The notes under the pieces are model-generated. The model was not told the DNA's origin. It did not search any database and saw nothing but the letters and a program-made list of their open reading frames with translations. Both the position numbers and the translations under genes were made by a program. A DNA stretch of 64,000 bases from Roseibium sediminis. Lineage in GTDB: Bacteria > Pseudomonadota > Alphaproteobacteria > Rhizobiales > Stappiaceae. The DNA is taken from positions 62,001 through 126,000 of the forward strand of contig NZ_VXDB01000008.1 in assembly GCF_008711325.1 (NCBI RefSeq), in the 5' to 3' direction. Below, piece after piece: positions 45,078-55,211 of this stretch; positions within the stretch are counted from its first letter, which is position 1; every line of letters starts with the position of its first letter.

Positions 45078-45923
45078 ATGCACTCAATGGTTGTATTTCA
45101 AAAGTTTTCAGTATTGTTAATTTTGACAATCTCGAGTGCATTTCTTGGGGCTCCTCTGGGGCAGGCCGAAACCATTCCCAATTTCTGGGACCCAAAGGCA
45201 GTCGTCGACAAACCCGCGAACATTCCGGACAAGATCCAGTTCGTCTCCACCGATGAACATCCCCCATTTGTATTTCGGGATACCGATGGCCGCTTGACCG
45301 GTTTTCACATCGATCTGGCGCGAGCGCTGTGCAATGTGCTGGAAAGCTCGTGTTCGCTGCGGATCAAGCCGTTCTCCGAATTGATCCCGGCCCTTGAGGA
45401 AGAAGAGGCGGATGCCGTCATCGCAGGGCTCGCCCAAACGCAGGAACGTGCAATCGTCCTGTCCTTTTCCGACCCCTATTTGAAGCTTCCCGCAAGATTT
45501 GCAGTGCGCGAGGATCCTTCTTCCACCTTCAATCCCGCCTTTCCGGAAGGCCGAAAGATTGCAGTTGAAACCGGGTCCCGGCATGAAGCTTTCATCCGCA
45601 GGTTCTGGCCCGGAGCTGACATCGTGACATTCGATCAGGTTTCAGATGCCCGTCAGGCCCTGAAGGATGGCACGGTCGACGCGCATTTCGGCGACGGATT
45701 GTCGCTTTCCTTCTGGCTGCGCGGAGAAGAATCTGCCGGTTGCTGCACCTTTGTCGGCGGTCCGTGGCTGGAGCCCGGTTTCTTTGACGAAGGCCTGTCC
45801 ATTGCGCTGCGCAAGGACGACCGGGACAGGTTGGAAGCAATCAATTACGCGCTTCGGCAGGTTTACCAGAACGGCACCTATCGCGAGCTTTACCTGCGTT
45901 ATTTTCCGCTGAGTTTTTTCTGA
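45078..45923 (+). CDS. Family 3 extracellular solute-binding protein
   Basis: 281 residues. Signal peptide MHSMVVFQKFSVLLILTISSAFLGAPLGQA, then a two-lobe SBP_bac_3 fold: VSTDEHPPFVFRDTDGRLTGFHIDLARAL, SFSDPYL, GRKIAVETGSRHEAF and ALKDGTVDAHFGD. A polar amino acid or similar ligand is usual, but some members are sensor domains. There is no permease or ATPase partner next to it. Divergent from the glycosyltransferase, 105 bases apart. ATG 45078 is my choice; the start could also be 45087. Confidence 0.88.
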   Translation: MHSMVVFQKFSVLLILTISSAFLGAPLGQAETIPNFWDPKAVVDKPANIPDKIQFVSTDEHPPFVFRDTDGRLTGFHIDLARALCNVLESSCSLRIKPFSELIPALEEEEADAVIAGLAQTQERAIVLSFSDPYLKLPARFAVREDPSSTFNPAFPEGRKIAVETGSRHEAFIRRFWPGADIVTFDQVSDARQALKDGTVDAHFGDGLSLSFWLRGEESAGCCTFVGGPWLEPGFFDEGLSIALRKDDRDRLEAINYALRQVYQNGTYRELYLRYFPLSFF

Positions 45924-45983
45924 AACTCCATTGCGCCGGGCGGTTCCAACCTTTAACCGCACACCTGTGCCTACCCTCAAACC

Positions 45984-46652
45984 ATGAACGGCCTATCCTC
46001 CATGACCGACTTCCTCTGGACACGACCTGACGCGGACCCTGTTGCCACGGTTCTTCTGGCCCATGGAGCGGGTGCGCCCATGGACTCCACCTTCATGGAG
46101 AAATTGGCTGGCGCTCTGGCCAAGGAAGGAATGGCCGTTGCCCGTTTTGAATTCGGCTACATGGCCCAGCGCCGCAAGGGCGGCGGCAAGCGCCCCCCGC
46201 CAAAGGCCGAAAAGCTGATCGGCGAATTCCAGACGGCCTTGCAGACCCTGATGAAAGAGGCCGATGGACCGATCCTTATCGGCGGAAAATCCATGGGCGG
46301 TCGCGTTTCGGCCATGCTGGCGGGTGGAGCCTCCCTGCCCGGCCGGGTCAAGGGCGTTGCCTGTTATGGCTATCCCTTTCACCCGACAGGCAAGGCAGAT
46401 GCCCCGTGGCGGATGGAACCGCTTGAAGGGGCTCAGCGCCCTGTCCTCATCCAGCAGGGCGAACGCGATCCGTTCGGCTCACAGGAGGAACTGGGGTCGC
46501 TTACTCTGCCGAGCCATGTAACCATTTCCTATCTGGGCGACGGCAACCACGACTTCGGCCCGCGAGGCAACCACCCGGCGACGCTGGACGGCAATATCCA
46601 CATTGCCGCCCGTAACACCGTGGAGTTCGCCAATCGGTTGCTGTCCGTGTGA
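45984..46652 (+). CDS. Alpha/beta hydrolase of the KANL3/Tex30-like type
   Basis: 222 residues. LLAHGAGAPMDSTFMEKLA (oxyanion segment), nucleophile elbow GKSMGGR, YGYPFHPTGK, acid loop IQQGERDPFG and His in GDGNHDFGP. The short, lidless form matches the Tex30/KANL3-like or dienelactone hydrolase relatives. Cytoplasmic; the substrate is unknown. Convergent with the RND pump gene; only 3 bases between the stops. Confidence 0.88.
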   Translation: MNGLSSMTDFLWTRPDADPVATVLLAHGAGAPMDSTFMEKLAGALAKEGMAVARFEFGYMAQRRKGGGKRPPPKAEKLIGEFQTALQTLMKEADGPILIGGKSMGGRVSAMLAGGASLPGRVKGVACYGYPFHPTGKADAPWRMEPLEGAQRPVLIQQGERDPFGSQEELGSLTLPSHVTISYLGDGNHDFGPRGNHPATLDGNIHIAARNTVEFANRLLSV

Positions 46653-46655
46653 CCC

Positions 46656-49600
46656 TTATTCGGCGGGTGTCAGCTGACGCCCGTCGGACCTTGGCTCGCC
46701 GACACCTGTTCGCCGCAGCAAGACAAGACCGGATATATCGTCGGAAATTGCCAGAAGCGCCGGAACCAGGACGAGCACGAGAACAGTGGCCGTTGCCAGA
46801 CCGAACACGATCGTAATAGCCATCGGCAGCAGGAACTGGGCCTGAAGACTGGTCTCGAACATCAGCGGCAATAGCCCGCCAATCGTGGTCAGGGATGTCA
46901 GGAACACCGCCCGCAGACGATCACAGCTCGCTTCAACTGCCGCCTGCCTGAGACCTTCTCCAAGCGCCTGCCGCTCTTCGAAACGGGCGACCAGAATGAT
47001 CGAGTTGTTCACCAGGATCCCCGCCAGGCCCAAAAGACCGATCATGCTCAGGATGGTCAAGTTGTAGTCCATCACATAATGCCCGACGATGGCCCCCACC
47101 ACTCCGAAGGGGATGATCGACATGACGATGATCGGCCTGAAATAGCTTGAGAAAATCCCCGCCAGAATGATGTAGATCCCGGCAACGGCCATGATCACGC
47201 CGGTGAGCAGATCGGAGAAGGCATTGGCCTGTTCTTCGGCCTTACCTGCGAAGGAATAGGTGAAGCCATATTGCTCTGCCAGATCAGGCAGGAATGCTTC
47301 CTTGAGATTGGCGATGATCTCGCTGTTGGAGGTCACCGTGCTGTCCACGTCGGCCACCACGGAGACGACCGTTTTGCCGTCGCGCCGCAGAATGACGGAG
47401 AAACCTTGCGCATCGCGAAGGTTCACCACCTCTGTCAGCGGCACGAACTCGCCGCCCGGTGTCCGAAGAGAGAGCTGACGAAGTGCCGCGGTGCCGCCGC
47501 CCTCGAAAACCTGCCGCACACGGACGGTCACTTCCTCATCGCCTTCAGCAAAGCGCCGGGCGATGTTGCCCTCAAAGGCATCACGGATCTGGCGCGCCGC
47601 GCTTTGCACGGTGAAGCCCAGCGCCCGACCGCGCGGCGTCAGTTCAACCAGAAGCTCCGGCTTGCCAAACGGCAAGTCGTCGGTCACGCCACTGGTGCCC
47701 GGATAGGAGGCCAGCTCATCCTGCAGCTTCATCGCCGCGGCCTTCAGGTCACGAAGAGACGGGCCGGTCAGACGAATATCGAGATCGCGCCCCGGAGGGC
47801 CGCCACGTCTTTCGGAAATGGCCACGCGGGACGCACCGGGAATATCCGGCACTGCCTTGCGCCAGGCACGAACGATATCAGGCGTGCGCACATGGCGCAC
47901 TTCCGAGCGGGTCAGCTGGACATTGATGTTGGCAACGTTGTCGCCTCGATTGTTCCCGGCCTGTCCCAAGGTCGCATAGGCCGAGACAACAACGCCTTCT
48001 CCGGTTTCCCTGGCAAAACGATCCGACACATCCCAAAGCGCCTGCTCGATCTGGCGGATGCCCTCAATCGCCTGTTCTTCCGGCAGACCGGCATGGAAGA
48101 AGATCGATGCGGACAGGTTTTCCGCTTCCGGCGACGGGAAGAATGTGAACCCGACCCGGCCACCACGCATCAGGCCCACCGCCAAAATCATTGCGGCGAC
48201 CGCGAGGGCAAGTGTCACATAGCGCCAGTTGACCGCGAGACGGACGGTGCCGTGGAAGGGATTGTCGCGAACCCAGTCAAAACCGGCATCAAAGCGCTGG
48301 CGGAACCAGCTTGGCTGGCCGGACATGCCCAGCTTCTCGTTGCGATGCCGACGTCGCTGGAAGAGGATTTCAAGTCCAACCGCCAAAAGGAAGCAGCCAA
48401 GGACAACGACGCCCTGGAAGGCGATCGGGCCCAGCATTTCCAGCGCCGTTCTTGCGGGAACAGCCACGCCATCAAGATAGGGCGGAACGGACGCATCCGG
48501 CTGATGGGCCAGCGCACTGACAAAGACGGCCGGAGACGCGGCCAGAAGCACCACACGCCACCAGTTCCAGGCAGGTTGCTTTCCAAGGGAATGCGCCAGA
48601 TGGCCCGGAAGGATAAAGAAGCATTCGACCAGAGAGGCGATAACCACAGCCACAACAACCACGGGCAAGGTGCCCATGATCTGGCCAAGCACATCGCCGA
48701 TCATCAGGATCGGAACAAAAGCGGCAACGGTGGTCGCGCCTGCTGCCAGAATGGGGGCGAGCATGAACTTCGCGCCATTGATCGCCGCCTCGTCGGGAGT
48801 ATCCCCCATGGCCTGACGTGTCGCCGTATGCTCTCCCACCACAATGGCATCATCCACGATCACGCCGAGCATCATGATCAACGCGAACATGGAGATCATG
48901 TTGATGCTCTCCCCCATCAGCCACATGATCCCGAGTGTTGCCATCATGGCAACGGGAATACCTGCGGCAACCCAGAAGGCAATGCGGACATTGAGGAACA
49001 GGAACAGGATCGCGACGACGAGGATGAGGCCCGTCAGGCCGTTTTCGACCAGAAGCGAAATGCGGTCCTGCACCAGCTTGGCACCAACGTCATATTGCAG
49101 CAGCTCCAATGTGGGCGGCAGCTGCGGACGCAATTCATCCAGATAGGTGTTGAGGATTTCGGCCGCCTTGAGGGTGTCGGTCGCTTCCACGCGCAGCACC
49201 TCGATCTCGATGGCGCGGGTGCCCTTCGAAAAGCCCTGATTGTCTCCGTCATTATAGTCGCGGAAGACCGTGCCGATGTCGGAGATCGTGGTCTTTTCGC
49301 CGCTTGCAAGAGACTTGACCTCAACCCGGCCAATGGACCCGGAAGAGCGTTCTTCCGCGATCGCGCGGATCTGGCGTTCCACACCGCCGTCCAGCGTGCC
49401 AGCGGGAAGATCCGCCGTATTCCCGGAAACGGCGCGGGCAATATCTGAAACTGTCAGGTCGAGCCGGCGCAGCTCGCGCTCCGGCACTTCGACAACGTAT
49501 TCAGGCGAGCGGTATCCCTTGAGCGAGACCTTGTCGATGCCGCGTTCCAGAAGGTCATCGCGGATCTTCTTTGCAAATTGCTTCAGCGCTTCCTCGGAGA

Positions 49601-50054
49601 ATGGGCCCCGCAGGGCAAGCTTGGCGACACCATCGGTGAAGGTGACCGCCGAAATCGTCGGCGTTTCACTGTCCTCCGGCAGGGTCGTGATGCCCGCCAT
49701 GGCCTGTTCGGCATCCGACAGGGCCTTTTGCAGATCTGTTCCCTCAATATATTCCAGCACCACCGTGCCGCTGCCTTCTCGGCCATAGGAGGTGACTTGA
49801 TCGAGATTGTCGAGGAACCGCAGCTCAGGCTCGATGACTTCCAGAATATTGGCGGTCACATCTTCCGCGCTGGCCCCGGGCCAGGGCACCGTGACGGTGA
49901 TCGTGTCGATCTTCACCGTGGGGAAGAACTGGGTGTTCAGCTTTGCAAGACCATACACACCAAACAGGACCATGAGCACCATGATCAGGTTGGCCACATT
50001 GGCGTGATGAACGATGACCTCGATGAGGTTTCGGGAGGACTTACCGGCGATCAT
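46656..50054 (-). CDS. RND efflux pump permease
   Basis: 1132-residue inner-membrane proton-driven exporter of the AcrB/MexB superfamily. TM1 (ANLIMVLMVLFGVYGLAKL) is followed by FPTVKIDTITVTVPWPGASAEDV; TM4 has VIVDDAIVVGEHT, where the Asp pair relays protons. TMs 7-12 occur after about residue 600, with GLAGILVNNSIILVARFEER in TM10. An extra hydrophobic stretch around 490-560 is longer than in AcrB. The adaptor gene precedes it by 12 bases. No outer-membrane channel or TetR-type regulator is next to it. Confidence 0.95.
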   Translation of the reverse strand: MIAGKSSRNLIEVIVHHANVANLIMVLMVLFGVYGLAKLNTQFFPTVKIDTITVTVPWPGASAEDVTANILEVIEPELRFLDNLDQVTSYGREGSGTVVLEYIEGTDLQKALSDAEQAMAGITTLPEDSETPTISAVTFTDGVAKLALRGPFSEEALKQFAKKIRDDLLERGIDKVSLKGYRSPEYVVEVPERELRRLDLTVSDIARAVSGNTADLPAGTLDGGVERQIRAIAEERSSGSIGRVEVKSLASGEKTTISDIGTVFRDYNDGDNQGFSKGTRAIEIEVLRVEATDTLKAAEILNTYLDELRPQLPPTLELLQYDVGAKLVQDRISLLVENGLTGLILVVAILFLFLNVRIAFWVAAGIPVAMMATLGIMWLMGESINMISMFALIMMLGVIVDDAIVVGEHTATRQAMGDTPDEAAINGAKFMLAPILAAGATTVAAFVPILMIGDVLGQIMGTLPVVVVAVVIASLVECFFILPGHLAHSLGKQPAWNWWRVVLLAASPAVFVSALAHQPDASVPPYLDGVAVPARTALEMLGPIAFQGVVVLGCFLLAVGLEILFQRRRHRNEKLGMSGQPSWFRQRFDAGFDWVRDNPFHGTVRLAVNWRYVTLALAVAAMILAVGLMRGGRVGFTFFPSPEAENLSASIFFHAGLPEEQAIEGIRQIEQALWDVSDRFARETGEGVVVSAYATLGQAGNNRGDNVANINVQLTRSEVRHVRTPDIVRAWRKAVPDIPGASRVAISERRGGPPGRDLDIRLTGPSLRDLKAAAMKLQDELASYPGTSGVTDDLPFGKPELLVELTPRGRALGFTVQSAARQIRDAFEGNIARRFAEGDEEVTVRVRQVFEGGGTAALRQLSLRTPGGEFVPLTEVVNLRDAQGFSVILRRDGKTVVSVVADVDSTVTSNSEIIANLKEAFLPDLAEQYGFTYSFAGKAEEQANAFSDLLTGVIMAVAGIYIILAGIFSSYFRPIIVMSIIPFGVVGAIVGHYVMDYNLTILSMIGLLGLAGILVNNSIILVARFEERQALGEGLRQAAVEASCDRLRAVFLTSLTTIGGLLPLMFETSLQAQFLLPMAITIVFGLATATVLVLVLVPALLAISDDISGLVLLRRTGVGEPRSDGRQLTPAE

Positions 50055-50066
50055 GGCAGCCTCCCC

Positions 50067-51464
50067 TTACTTCGTGCCTGAGGATTGGGCGTCGGACGGT
50101 TGGGCAGCGCCCGCTTCCGGCGTTCCTGCCGGACGAACCAGCAGACCGGCCCCGGCCTCGGGAATGCGGGTCGACAACAAGCTCTCACCGTTGGCAAGGT
50201 CACCGCTCACGATGATTTCGGCCCCGTCAAAGGCAAGCGGCGTGACAGTTCGGGGGACCAGACGCTCCTCGACCACGACATAGACCGTGTCATTGCCGTA
50301 GATCGAGGTTTCGGGAATGCTGAAGGACTGGACATAGGTCTGGTCCGGAACCAGCACCTCGACAAAGGCACCCGGACGCAGTGGCGTCTGCCCCTCCCCC
50401 TTGCGGATCTTGGCAAAGACATCGACCCCACCTCGGGTGCTGGCAACATCGGCGCCGATCCGGTCGATGACGGCATCATATCGGACAGTCTTGTTTCCAA
50501 GCTGCCACTGCACCTTAACCTTGCGGCCAACGACAGTGCCTGCTTCGGAGACCAGACGGCCATATTGCTCGTCCGACAGGGTGAAGCGGACTTCCAGCTC
50601 GTCGCTGGCAAAGATCGAGGCAACCACATCATTGACGTTGATCAGTCGCCCAACCTGCGCCCCCTCGGAGCGGACAACCGCATCAAACGGGGCTTTCAGC
50701 ACTGTGTCATCCAGCTGGCGGCGGGCATTTTCGAGCCGCCATTTCAGGCGATCGATCACGGCTTCCTGCTGGTCGACCTTGGCGCTTTCAAGGGTCAGGG
50801 CATTCTGGCGTTGCTCAAGGTTCTGCTGGCGCTGCGAGACAAGCAGGCGACGTTCGTCAACGGTTCGCTCGGTCATCGAGCCGCGTTTCAGAAGGTCTTC
50901 TGCCCGCTCCAGATCCTTCTGGGCAAATTCCAGTTGCTCGCGGGCACGGATGACATTGGCGGTCTCCAGCTCGACCCGCCCCTTGCGCTCGACAAGAGTT
51001 GCCTGAGCTTCAACAAGGCTTGCCCGGGCTTCGGTCACTGCCCCTTCATAGTCGAACCGGTCGATGGAGATAATCACGTCGCCCTTGGCGATCTGCCCAC
51101 CTGCCTTCAGTTCCGGATGGACGGAAACAACTTCACCGGCAACAAGCGAGCGCAGGTCAACGGTGCGGCCTGCTGTTGCCTCGCCATAGACAAGGATGGT
51201 CGGCGTATGATCGGCCTGACGAACGGCAACAACGTCAACGGGATAGGATTTTTCGCTGAAGGCACGCTTTGGAACATCGGGTTTCGTCGCCACGAGATAG
51301 TTCATGCCCTGCACCGCGAGGAACAGGACCAAGAGCGCGATGAGGGTCTGCAATCCCGCCTTTGCAACGAGTTGCACAGGGCTGGTTTTACGGCGCTCGG
51401 AGGGCAAGTCATACTCAACCGGAGGCGAAGCTTCACTGCGCGGTTGATCTACAGACTTCAACAT
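50067..51464 (-). CDS. RND membrane-fusion (adaptor) protein
   Basis: 465 residues. An N-terminal membrane anchor follows a cytoplasmic stretch (LQTLIALLVLFLAVQGMNYLV at about 40-60), then a biotinyl-lipoyl-like half (ATAGRTVDLRSLVAGEVVSV), an alpha-helical hairpin (about 135-230) and the second lipoyl half (LDDTVLKAPFDAVVRSEGAQVG), a beta-barrel (FTLSDEQYGRL) and the C-terminal domain. ATG 51464 is favoured, with GGGGGA just before it; 51494 is an alternative. It bridges the pump at 46656-50054 to an unlinked outer-membrane channel. Confidence 0.93.
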   Translation of the reverse strand: MLKSVDQPRSEASPPVEYDLPSERRKTSPVQLVAKAGLQTLIALLVLFLAVQGMNYLVATKPDVPKRAFSEKSYPVDVVAVRQADHTPTILVYGEATAGRTVDLRSLVAGEVVSVHPELKAGGQIAKGDVIISIDRFDYEGAVTEARASLVEAQATLVERKGRVELETANVIRAREQLEFAQKDLERAEDLLKRGSMTERTVDERRLLVSQRQQNLEQRQNALTLESAKVDQQEAVIDRLKWRLENARRQLDDTVLKAPFDAVVRSEGAQVGRLINVNDVVASIFASDELEVRFTLSDEQYGRLVSEAGTVVGRKVKVQWQLGNKTVRYDAVIDRIGADVASTRGGVDVFAKIRKGEGQTPLRPGAFVEVLVPDQTYVQSFSIPETSIYGNDTVYVVVEERLVPRTVTPLAFDGAEIIVSGDLANGESLLSTRIPEAGAGLLVRPAGTPEAGAAQPSDAQSSGTK

Positions 51465-51662
51465 CAATCCCCCTTGGCCATTTCCGGCATGCATTCTTAC
51501 CGGAGACCTATACGGATCAAAGAGGAAATTGGCTCACTTGAACCTGCCACCGGCATTGGGAAATGTATGGTTATTCCCGTGGGGTAATACAACCAAGGAA
51601 ATTGTATCAGACTGTATCGCTCGAGCCGGAAAACGTGCCGAAATCCGCGCTGATCCAGAAGA

Positions 51663-52631
51663 TCAGAATTCGTAGCGGGTGCTGCAGAATTCGCAGGTTA
51701 CAACGACCTTGCCGTCTTCCTTCATGTCTTCAAGCTCTTCCTCGCCAAAGCTGGACAAAATGCCCTCGACCTTTTCACGCGAGCACTGGCACTTGTCCGC
51801 AATCACCTGGGGTTCATAGAGGCGAACGCCGCGCTCATGGAAGAGGCGATAGAGCAAGGTTTCGACGGACACTTGCGGATCGGTCAGTTCCACGTCCTTG
51901 ACCGTCTCGACAAGCGCCTTGGCTTCGACCCAGGCATCGTCCTCATCCAGCTCATGTGTCGATGTCCCGTCCGGCGCGTCTCCGGGGTCCATGTCGGCCT
52001 TCTTCATGCGATCCGGTGCTTCCGGCAGGAATTGCACGATGATGCCACCGGCTTGCCAGCTGTGTCGCGGCTCATGCCCTTCTTCACGGGTGAAAAGCTC
52101 GCTCACCGCAAGACGAATTTGGGTGGGGATCTGCTCGGAGCGATCAAAATAGCGACGGGCAACCTCCTCCAGGGAGACGCCGTCGAGTTCGACAAGCCCC
52201 TGATAGCGCTGCATGTGGCGCCCCTGATCAATTGTCAGGGCAAGATGGCCACGGCCAAGCAGGTTTTCCGGAGAGGCGGTTCCGTCTGCAACCAGAGCCT
52301 CGACCGAGGCCTGATCATAGGCGGCATAGGCGCGCAGCGCGTCGGGAGAAGAGAAATCCACGACCAGCATGTTGACCGGACCATCGGTCTTGGTCTGAAG
52401 CGTGAAACGGCCGGAGAACTTCAGGGACGTTCCAAGCAGGCTGGTCAGGACCATTGCCTCGGCAAGGAGGCGGGAGACCGCCTCCGGATACTTGTGCCGG
52501 GACAGGATCCGGTCAATGACCGGACCAAGGGAAACTGCGCGACCGCGAACATCAAGGCCTTCCACCGAAAAAGGACGAACCGCATCCGGTCCGGCGGGTG
52601 TCACGCCAAATTCCTCGAGATTCACTGCCAC
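51663..52631 (-). CDS. hslO: Hsp33 redox-regulated chaperone
   Basis: 322-residue holdase activated by oxidative unfolding. The zinc-binding C-terminus has CQCSREKVEGIL and CEFC, the CxC and CxxC pairs. The start seems to be GTG (GTGGCAGTGAATCTC). The unusual acidic insert (DMDPGDAPDGTSTHELDEDDAW at about 215-240, given here in parts) is not in E. coli Hsp33. Downstream of argF by 26 bases, as in many alphaproteobacteria. Confidence 0.94.
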   Translation of the reverse strand: MAVNLEEFGVTPAGPDAVRPFSVEGLDVRGRAVSLGPVIDRILSRHKYPEAVSRLLAEAMVLTSLLGTSLKFSGRFTLQTKTDGPVNMLVVDFSSPDALRAYAAYDQASVEALVADGTASPENLLGRGHLALTIDQGRHMQRYQGLVELDGVSLEEVARRYFDRSEQIPTQIRLAVSELFTREEGHEPRHSWQAGGIIVQFLPEAPDRMKKADMDPGDAPDGTSTHELDEDDAWVEAKALVETVKDVELTDPQVSVETLLYRLFHERGVRLYEPQVIADKCQCSREKVEGILSSFGEEELEDMKEDGKVVVTCEFCSTRYEF

Positions 52632-52657
52632 GCAAGTATCCTATTGTTGTTTCGCCA

Positions 52658-53587
52658 TCAGGCCGCGTTGAAGCACCAGGCGAGAATGCCTTTTTGTGCG
52701 TGTAGCCTATTTTCGGCCTCGTCGAAAACCACTGAATGCGGGCCATCCATAACTTCCGACGTTACTTCCTCTCCGCGATGCGCTGGCAGGCAGTGCATGA
52801 AGAGGCTGTCCGACTTGGCTTCCTTCATCAGGCGTCCATTGACCTGATAGGCACCAAGCAGGTTGTGACGCTGCTCCTCGTCGTCATCTCCCATGGAGAC
52901 CCAGCAGTCGGTGACGACACAATCCACGCCCTTGACGGCTTCAAACGGATCATCGGTTACGATGATCTCGCCACCAGCAGCGCGTGCCTTTTCGATGAGG
53001 TCCATCGGCGGGGCGAGTTCCTTCGGGGTCGCGATGCGCATTTCAAAGTCGAAACGCGGGGCGGCATGCACCCACGACGCCAGCACATTGTTGCTGTCGC
53101 CGGTCCAGGCAACCTTCTTGCCGGCAATCGACCCGCGATGCTCTTCGTAGGTCATGATGTCGGCCATGATCTGGCATGGATGGGAAAGCTTGGTGAGGCC
53201 GTTGATGACCGGCACAGTAGCTGCATCCGCCAGTTCCTTCAGATCATTGTGATCAAGGATGCGGATCATGATCGCATCGACGAAGCGGGACAGAACACGC
53301 GCGGTGTCAGCGATGGTCTCGCCGCGACCAAGCTGCATTTCCGCGCCCGTCAGCATCAGGGTTTCACCGCCAAGCTCACGCATGCCGACATCAAAAGAGA
53401 TACGGGTCCGGGTGGAGGGCTGTTCAAACACCATGGCCAGCACCTTGCCAGCCAGAGGGCCCTGACCGCGATGCACACCGTTGCGTGTTTTCTTGATTTG
53501 CTTTCCAAGATCCAGAATGGCGCGAAGTTCATCGCCGCCAAATTCTGTCAGATCCAGAAAATGCCGAAGTTCGCCGTTTGCGTTCAT
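52658..53587 (-). CDS. argF: Ornithine carbamoyltransferase
   Basis: 309 residues; makes citrulline from ornithine and carbamoyl phosphate. STRTRISF at 58-65 binds carbamoyl phosphate, with HPCQIMAD and [10 protein letters not shown] (catalytic Cys) near 265. The start overlaps the argD stop by 4 bases, so both are translated together for arginine synthesis. It is followed by hslO. Confidence 0.96.
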   Translation of the reverse strand: MNANGELRHFLDLTEFGGDELRAILDLGKQIKKTRNGVHRGQGPLAGKVLAMVFEQPSTRTRISFDVGMRELGGETLMLTGAEMQLGRGETIADTARVLSRFVDAIMIRILDHNDLKELADAATVPVINGLTKLSHPCQIMADIMTYEEHRGSIAGKKVAWTGDSNNVLASWVHAAPRFDFEMRIATPKELAPPMDLIEKARAAGGEIIVTDDPFEAVKGVDCVVTDCWVSMGDDDEEQRHNLLGAYQVNGRLMKEAKSDSLFMHCLPAHRGEEVTSEVMDGPHSVVFDEAENRLHAQKGILAWCFNAA

Positions 53588-54792
53588 CCTGCGGCTCCTC
53601 CCACGGATATTGTTTTTTCTTCAAGGGTGGAAGCGGCTGCATCAAGGCGGTTCACCACCTCGTCCAATTCCTCTTCCGTGATTGTAAGCGGCGGCAGGAT
53701 ACGGGCTACGTTGTCGCCTGCCGGGACAATCAAAAGCCCTGCCTCGCGCGCAGCAGAAACAAGGTCACCTACGGGCGCAGCGCATTTCAGGCCCAGCAAC
53801 AAGCCCTTGCCACGCACTTCCGCGAAAATCGCCGGATGGCTGTCGACCAGCCCCGCCAGTTTCTGCTTCAGCAACAGGCCCTTCTTTTCAACGCTGTCGA
53901 GGAAGCCCTCCTCCAGCACAACGTCGAGAACGGCATTTCCGACGGCCATGGCCAACGGATTGCCGCCAAAGGTCGTTCCGTGTGTTCCCGGCGTCAGGCA
54001 GGCTGCAACTTCCTCGGTTGCAAGGCACGCCCCCATCGGGAAACCACCACCGATGCCCTTGGCGATGGCCATGAGATCCGGGTTCACACCGGACCACTCG
54101 TGAGCAAAGAACTTGCCTGTGCGGCCAACACCGGTCTGGATCTCGTCGAAGATCAACAAGATGCCATTGTCGTCGCACAGCTTGCGCAGATGGCGCAGGA
54201 AATCTGCCCCCTGCTCGCGAATGCCGCCTTCACCCTGAATGGGCTCGATGGCGATGGCAGCTGTTTGCGGGCCGATGACGGCAGCAAGCGCTTCCAGATC
54301 CCCGGCAGGCACCTGATCAAAGCCCGGAGCCTTGGGTCCGAAGCCTTCCAGATATTTTGCCTGACCGCCTGCAGCAATCGTTGCAATCGTCCGGCCATGG
54401 AACGCCCCTTCAAAGGTGACGACATGGAACCGGTCCGGGTTGCCATTGTTGTAATGATACCGCCGTGCGGCCTTGATGCAGGCCTCCATGGCTTCCGCCC
54501 CGGAGTTCACCATCAGGACCTTGTCGGCAAACGTGGCCTTGGCCAGCCGCTCGCCAAGTTTTTCCTGCCCCGGCACCGTGTGCAGGTTGGAGACATGCCA
54601 GAGCTTTTCAGCCTGCGCCTTCAGCGCCTCAACCAGATGCGGATGCGAATGACCCAGCGAATTGACCGCAATCCCGGACCCGCAATCGAGGAATCGTCGG
54701 CCGTCTCGCGTCACGAGCCAGACCCCATTCCCGTGATCGAACTGCAAATTCGATCTTGCGTAGTTCCCAAATAGCGATGACGCCGATGTCAT
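53584..54792 (-). CDS. argD: Acetylornithine aminotransferase
   Basis: 402-residue PLP class III aminotransferase. [56 protein letters not shown] and the PLP Lys in [17 protein letters not shown] are present. ATG at 54792 ([11 protein letters not shown]) is chosen because similarity to ArgD starts there; upstream codons lie in the leader with its hairpin. Coupled to argF. Succinyldiaminopimelate aminotransferase activity is common for ArgD and possible. Confidence 0.93.
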   Translation of the reverse strand: MTSASSLFGNYARSNLQFDHGNGVWLVTRDGRRFLDCGSGIAVNSLGHSHPHLVEALKAQAEKLWHVSNLHTVPGQEKLGERLAKATFADKVLMVNSGAEAMEACIKAARRYHYNNGNPDRFHVVTFEGAFHGRTIATIAAGGQAKYLEGFGPKAPGFDQVPAGDLEALAAVIGPQTAAIAIEPIQGEGGIREQGADFLRHLRKLCDDNGILLIFDEIQTGVGRTGKFFAHEWSGVNPDLMAIAKGIGGGFPMGACLATEEVAACLTPGTHGTTFGGNPLAMAVGNAVLDVVLEEGFLDSVEKKGLLLKQKLAGLVDSHPAIFAEVRGKGLLLGLKCAAPVGDLVSAAREAGLLIVPAGDNVARILPPLTITEEELDEVVNRLDAAASTLEEKTISVGGAAG

Positions 54793-54879
54793 GTCATAAA
54801 CTTTCCGTCGGTTTGAGTAATTGAGGGTCGGGTTGCCCGGCCTTGGCCGCAAAAAGAAAACCCGGGGCTGAAACGCAGC

Positions 54880-54902
54880 GTGCCGCCCCGAAGAGGCGGC
54901 AC
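54880..54902 (-). promoter_or_regulatory. Leader hairpin of argD
   Basis: GTGCCGCC (54880-54887) pairs with GGCGGCAC (54895-54902), loop 7. It lies in the untranslated leader of argD, 88 bases before the start. On the minus strand TTTCAGCCCCGGGTTTTCTTTTTG follows in parts, so an attenuator is possible. Confidence 0.55.
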
Positions 54903-54917
54903 ACGCATCGGCGGACA

Positions 54918-54946
54918 TATAGAGCGTTTTGACAGGCATCTGTCAA
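54918..54946 (-). promoter_or_regulatory. argD promoter with palindromic operator
   Basis: On the minus strand a consensus -35 TTGACA (54946-54941) is followed, 17 bases on, by -10 TCTATA (54923-54918). TTGACAG-GCAT-CTGTCAA (54929-54946) is a perfect 7-bp inverted repeat that overlaps the -35, so a repressor site is likely. The repressor is unknown. Confidence 0.68.
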
Positions 54947-55211
54947 TTGAAATGGCGCATTCCCGAGAGATTCGGAAAGTTACTCATCCGTTTACATTTG
55001 ATGGGGAAAAGTCATTTCATCCCCAACTGCTTTTGGCCCACTTATTGCCCTTGCATTTCCCACTATTGTAATCTTCATCCAGTCAGACACGATATCTCGT
55101 GCAGGAAGTCACTTGTAGGCACAACATATGCCACAGTGGGGCGCGCCTTTAGTGCCCTAGCGAAGAAATACTGCCTGATGACCGTTAGGTCACAGACTAG
55201 AGGTGCGGCAA

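Larger units (their letters stand above)
54793..55211. promoter_or_regulatory. Divergent region between argD and gcrA
   Basis: 419 bases without a gene. It holds the argD promoter and leader hairpin (separate entries). Toward gcrA there is an AT-rich stretch with no clear consensus promoter. A single GANTC (GATTC at 54969-54973), the methylation target through which GcrA acts, is present about 240 bases before gcrA. Confidence 0.6.

Noticed and set aside
47271-49448. 725-codon plus-strand frame opposite the RND permease
   Set aside because: His/Gln/Arg-rich translation typical of an antisense shadow; the RND motifs on the other strand are unambiguous.
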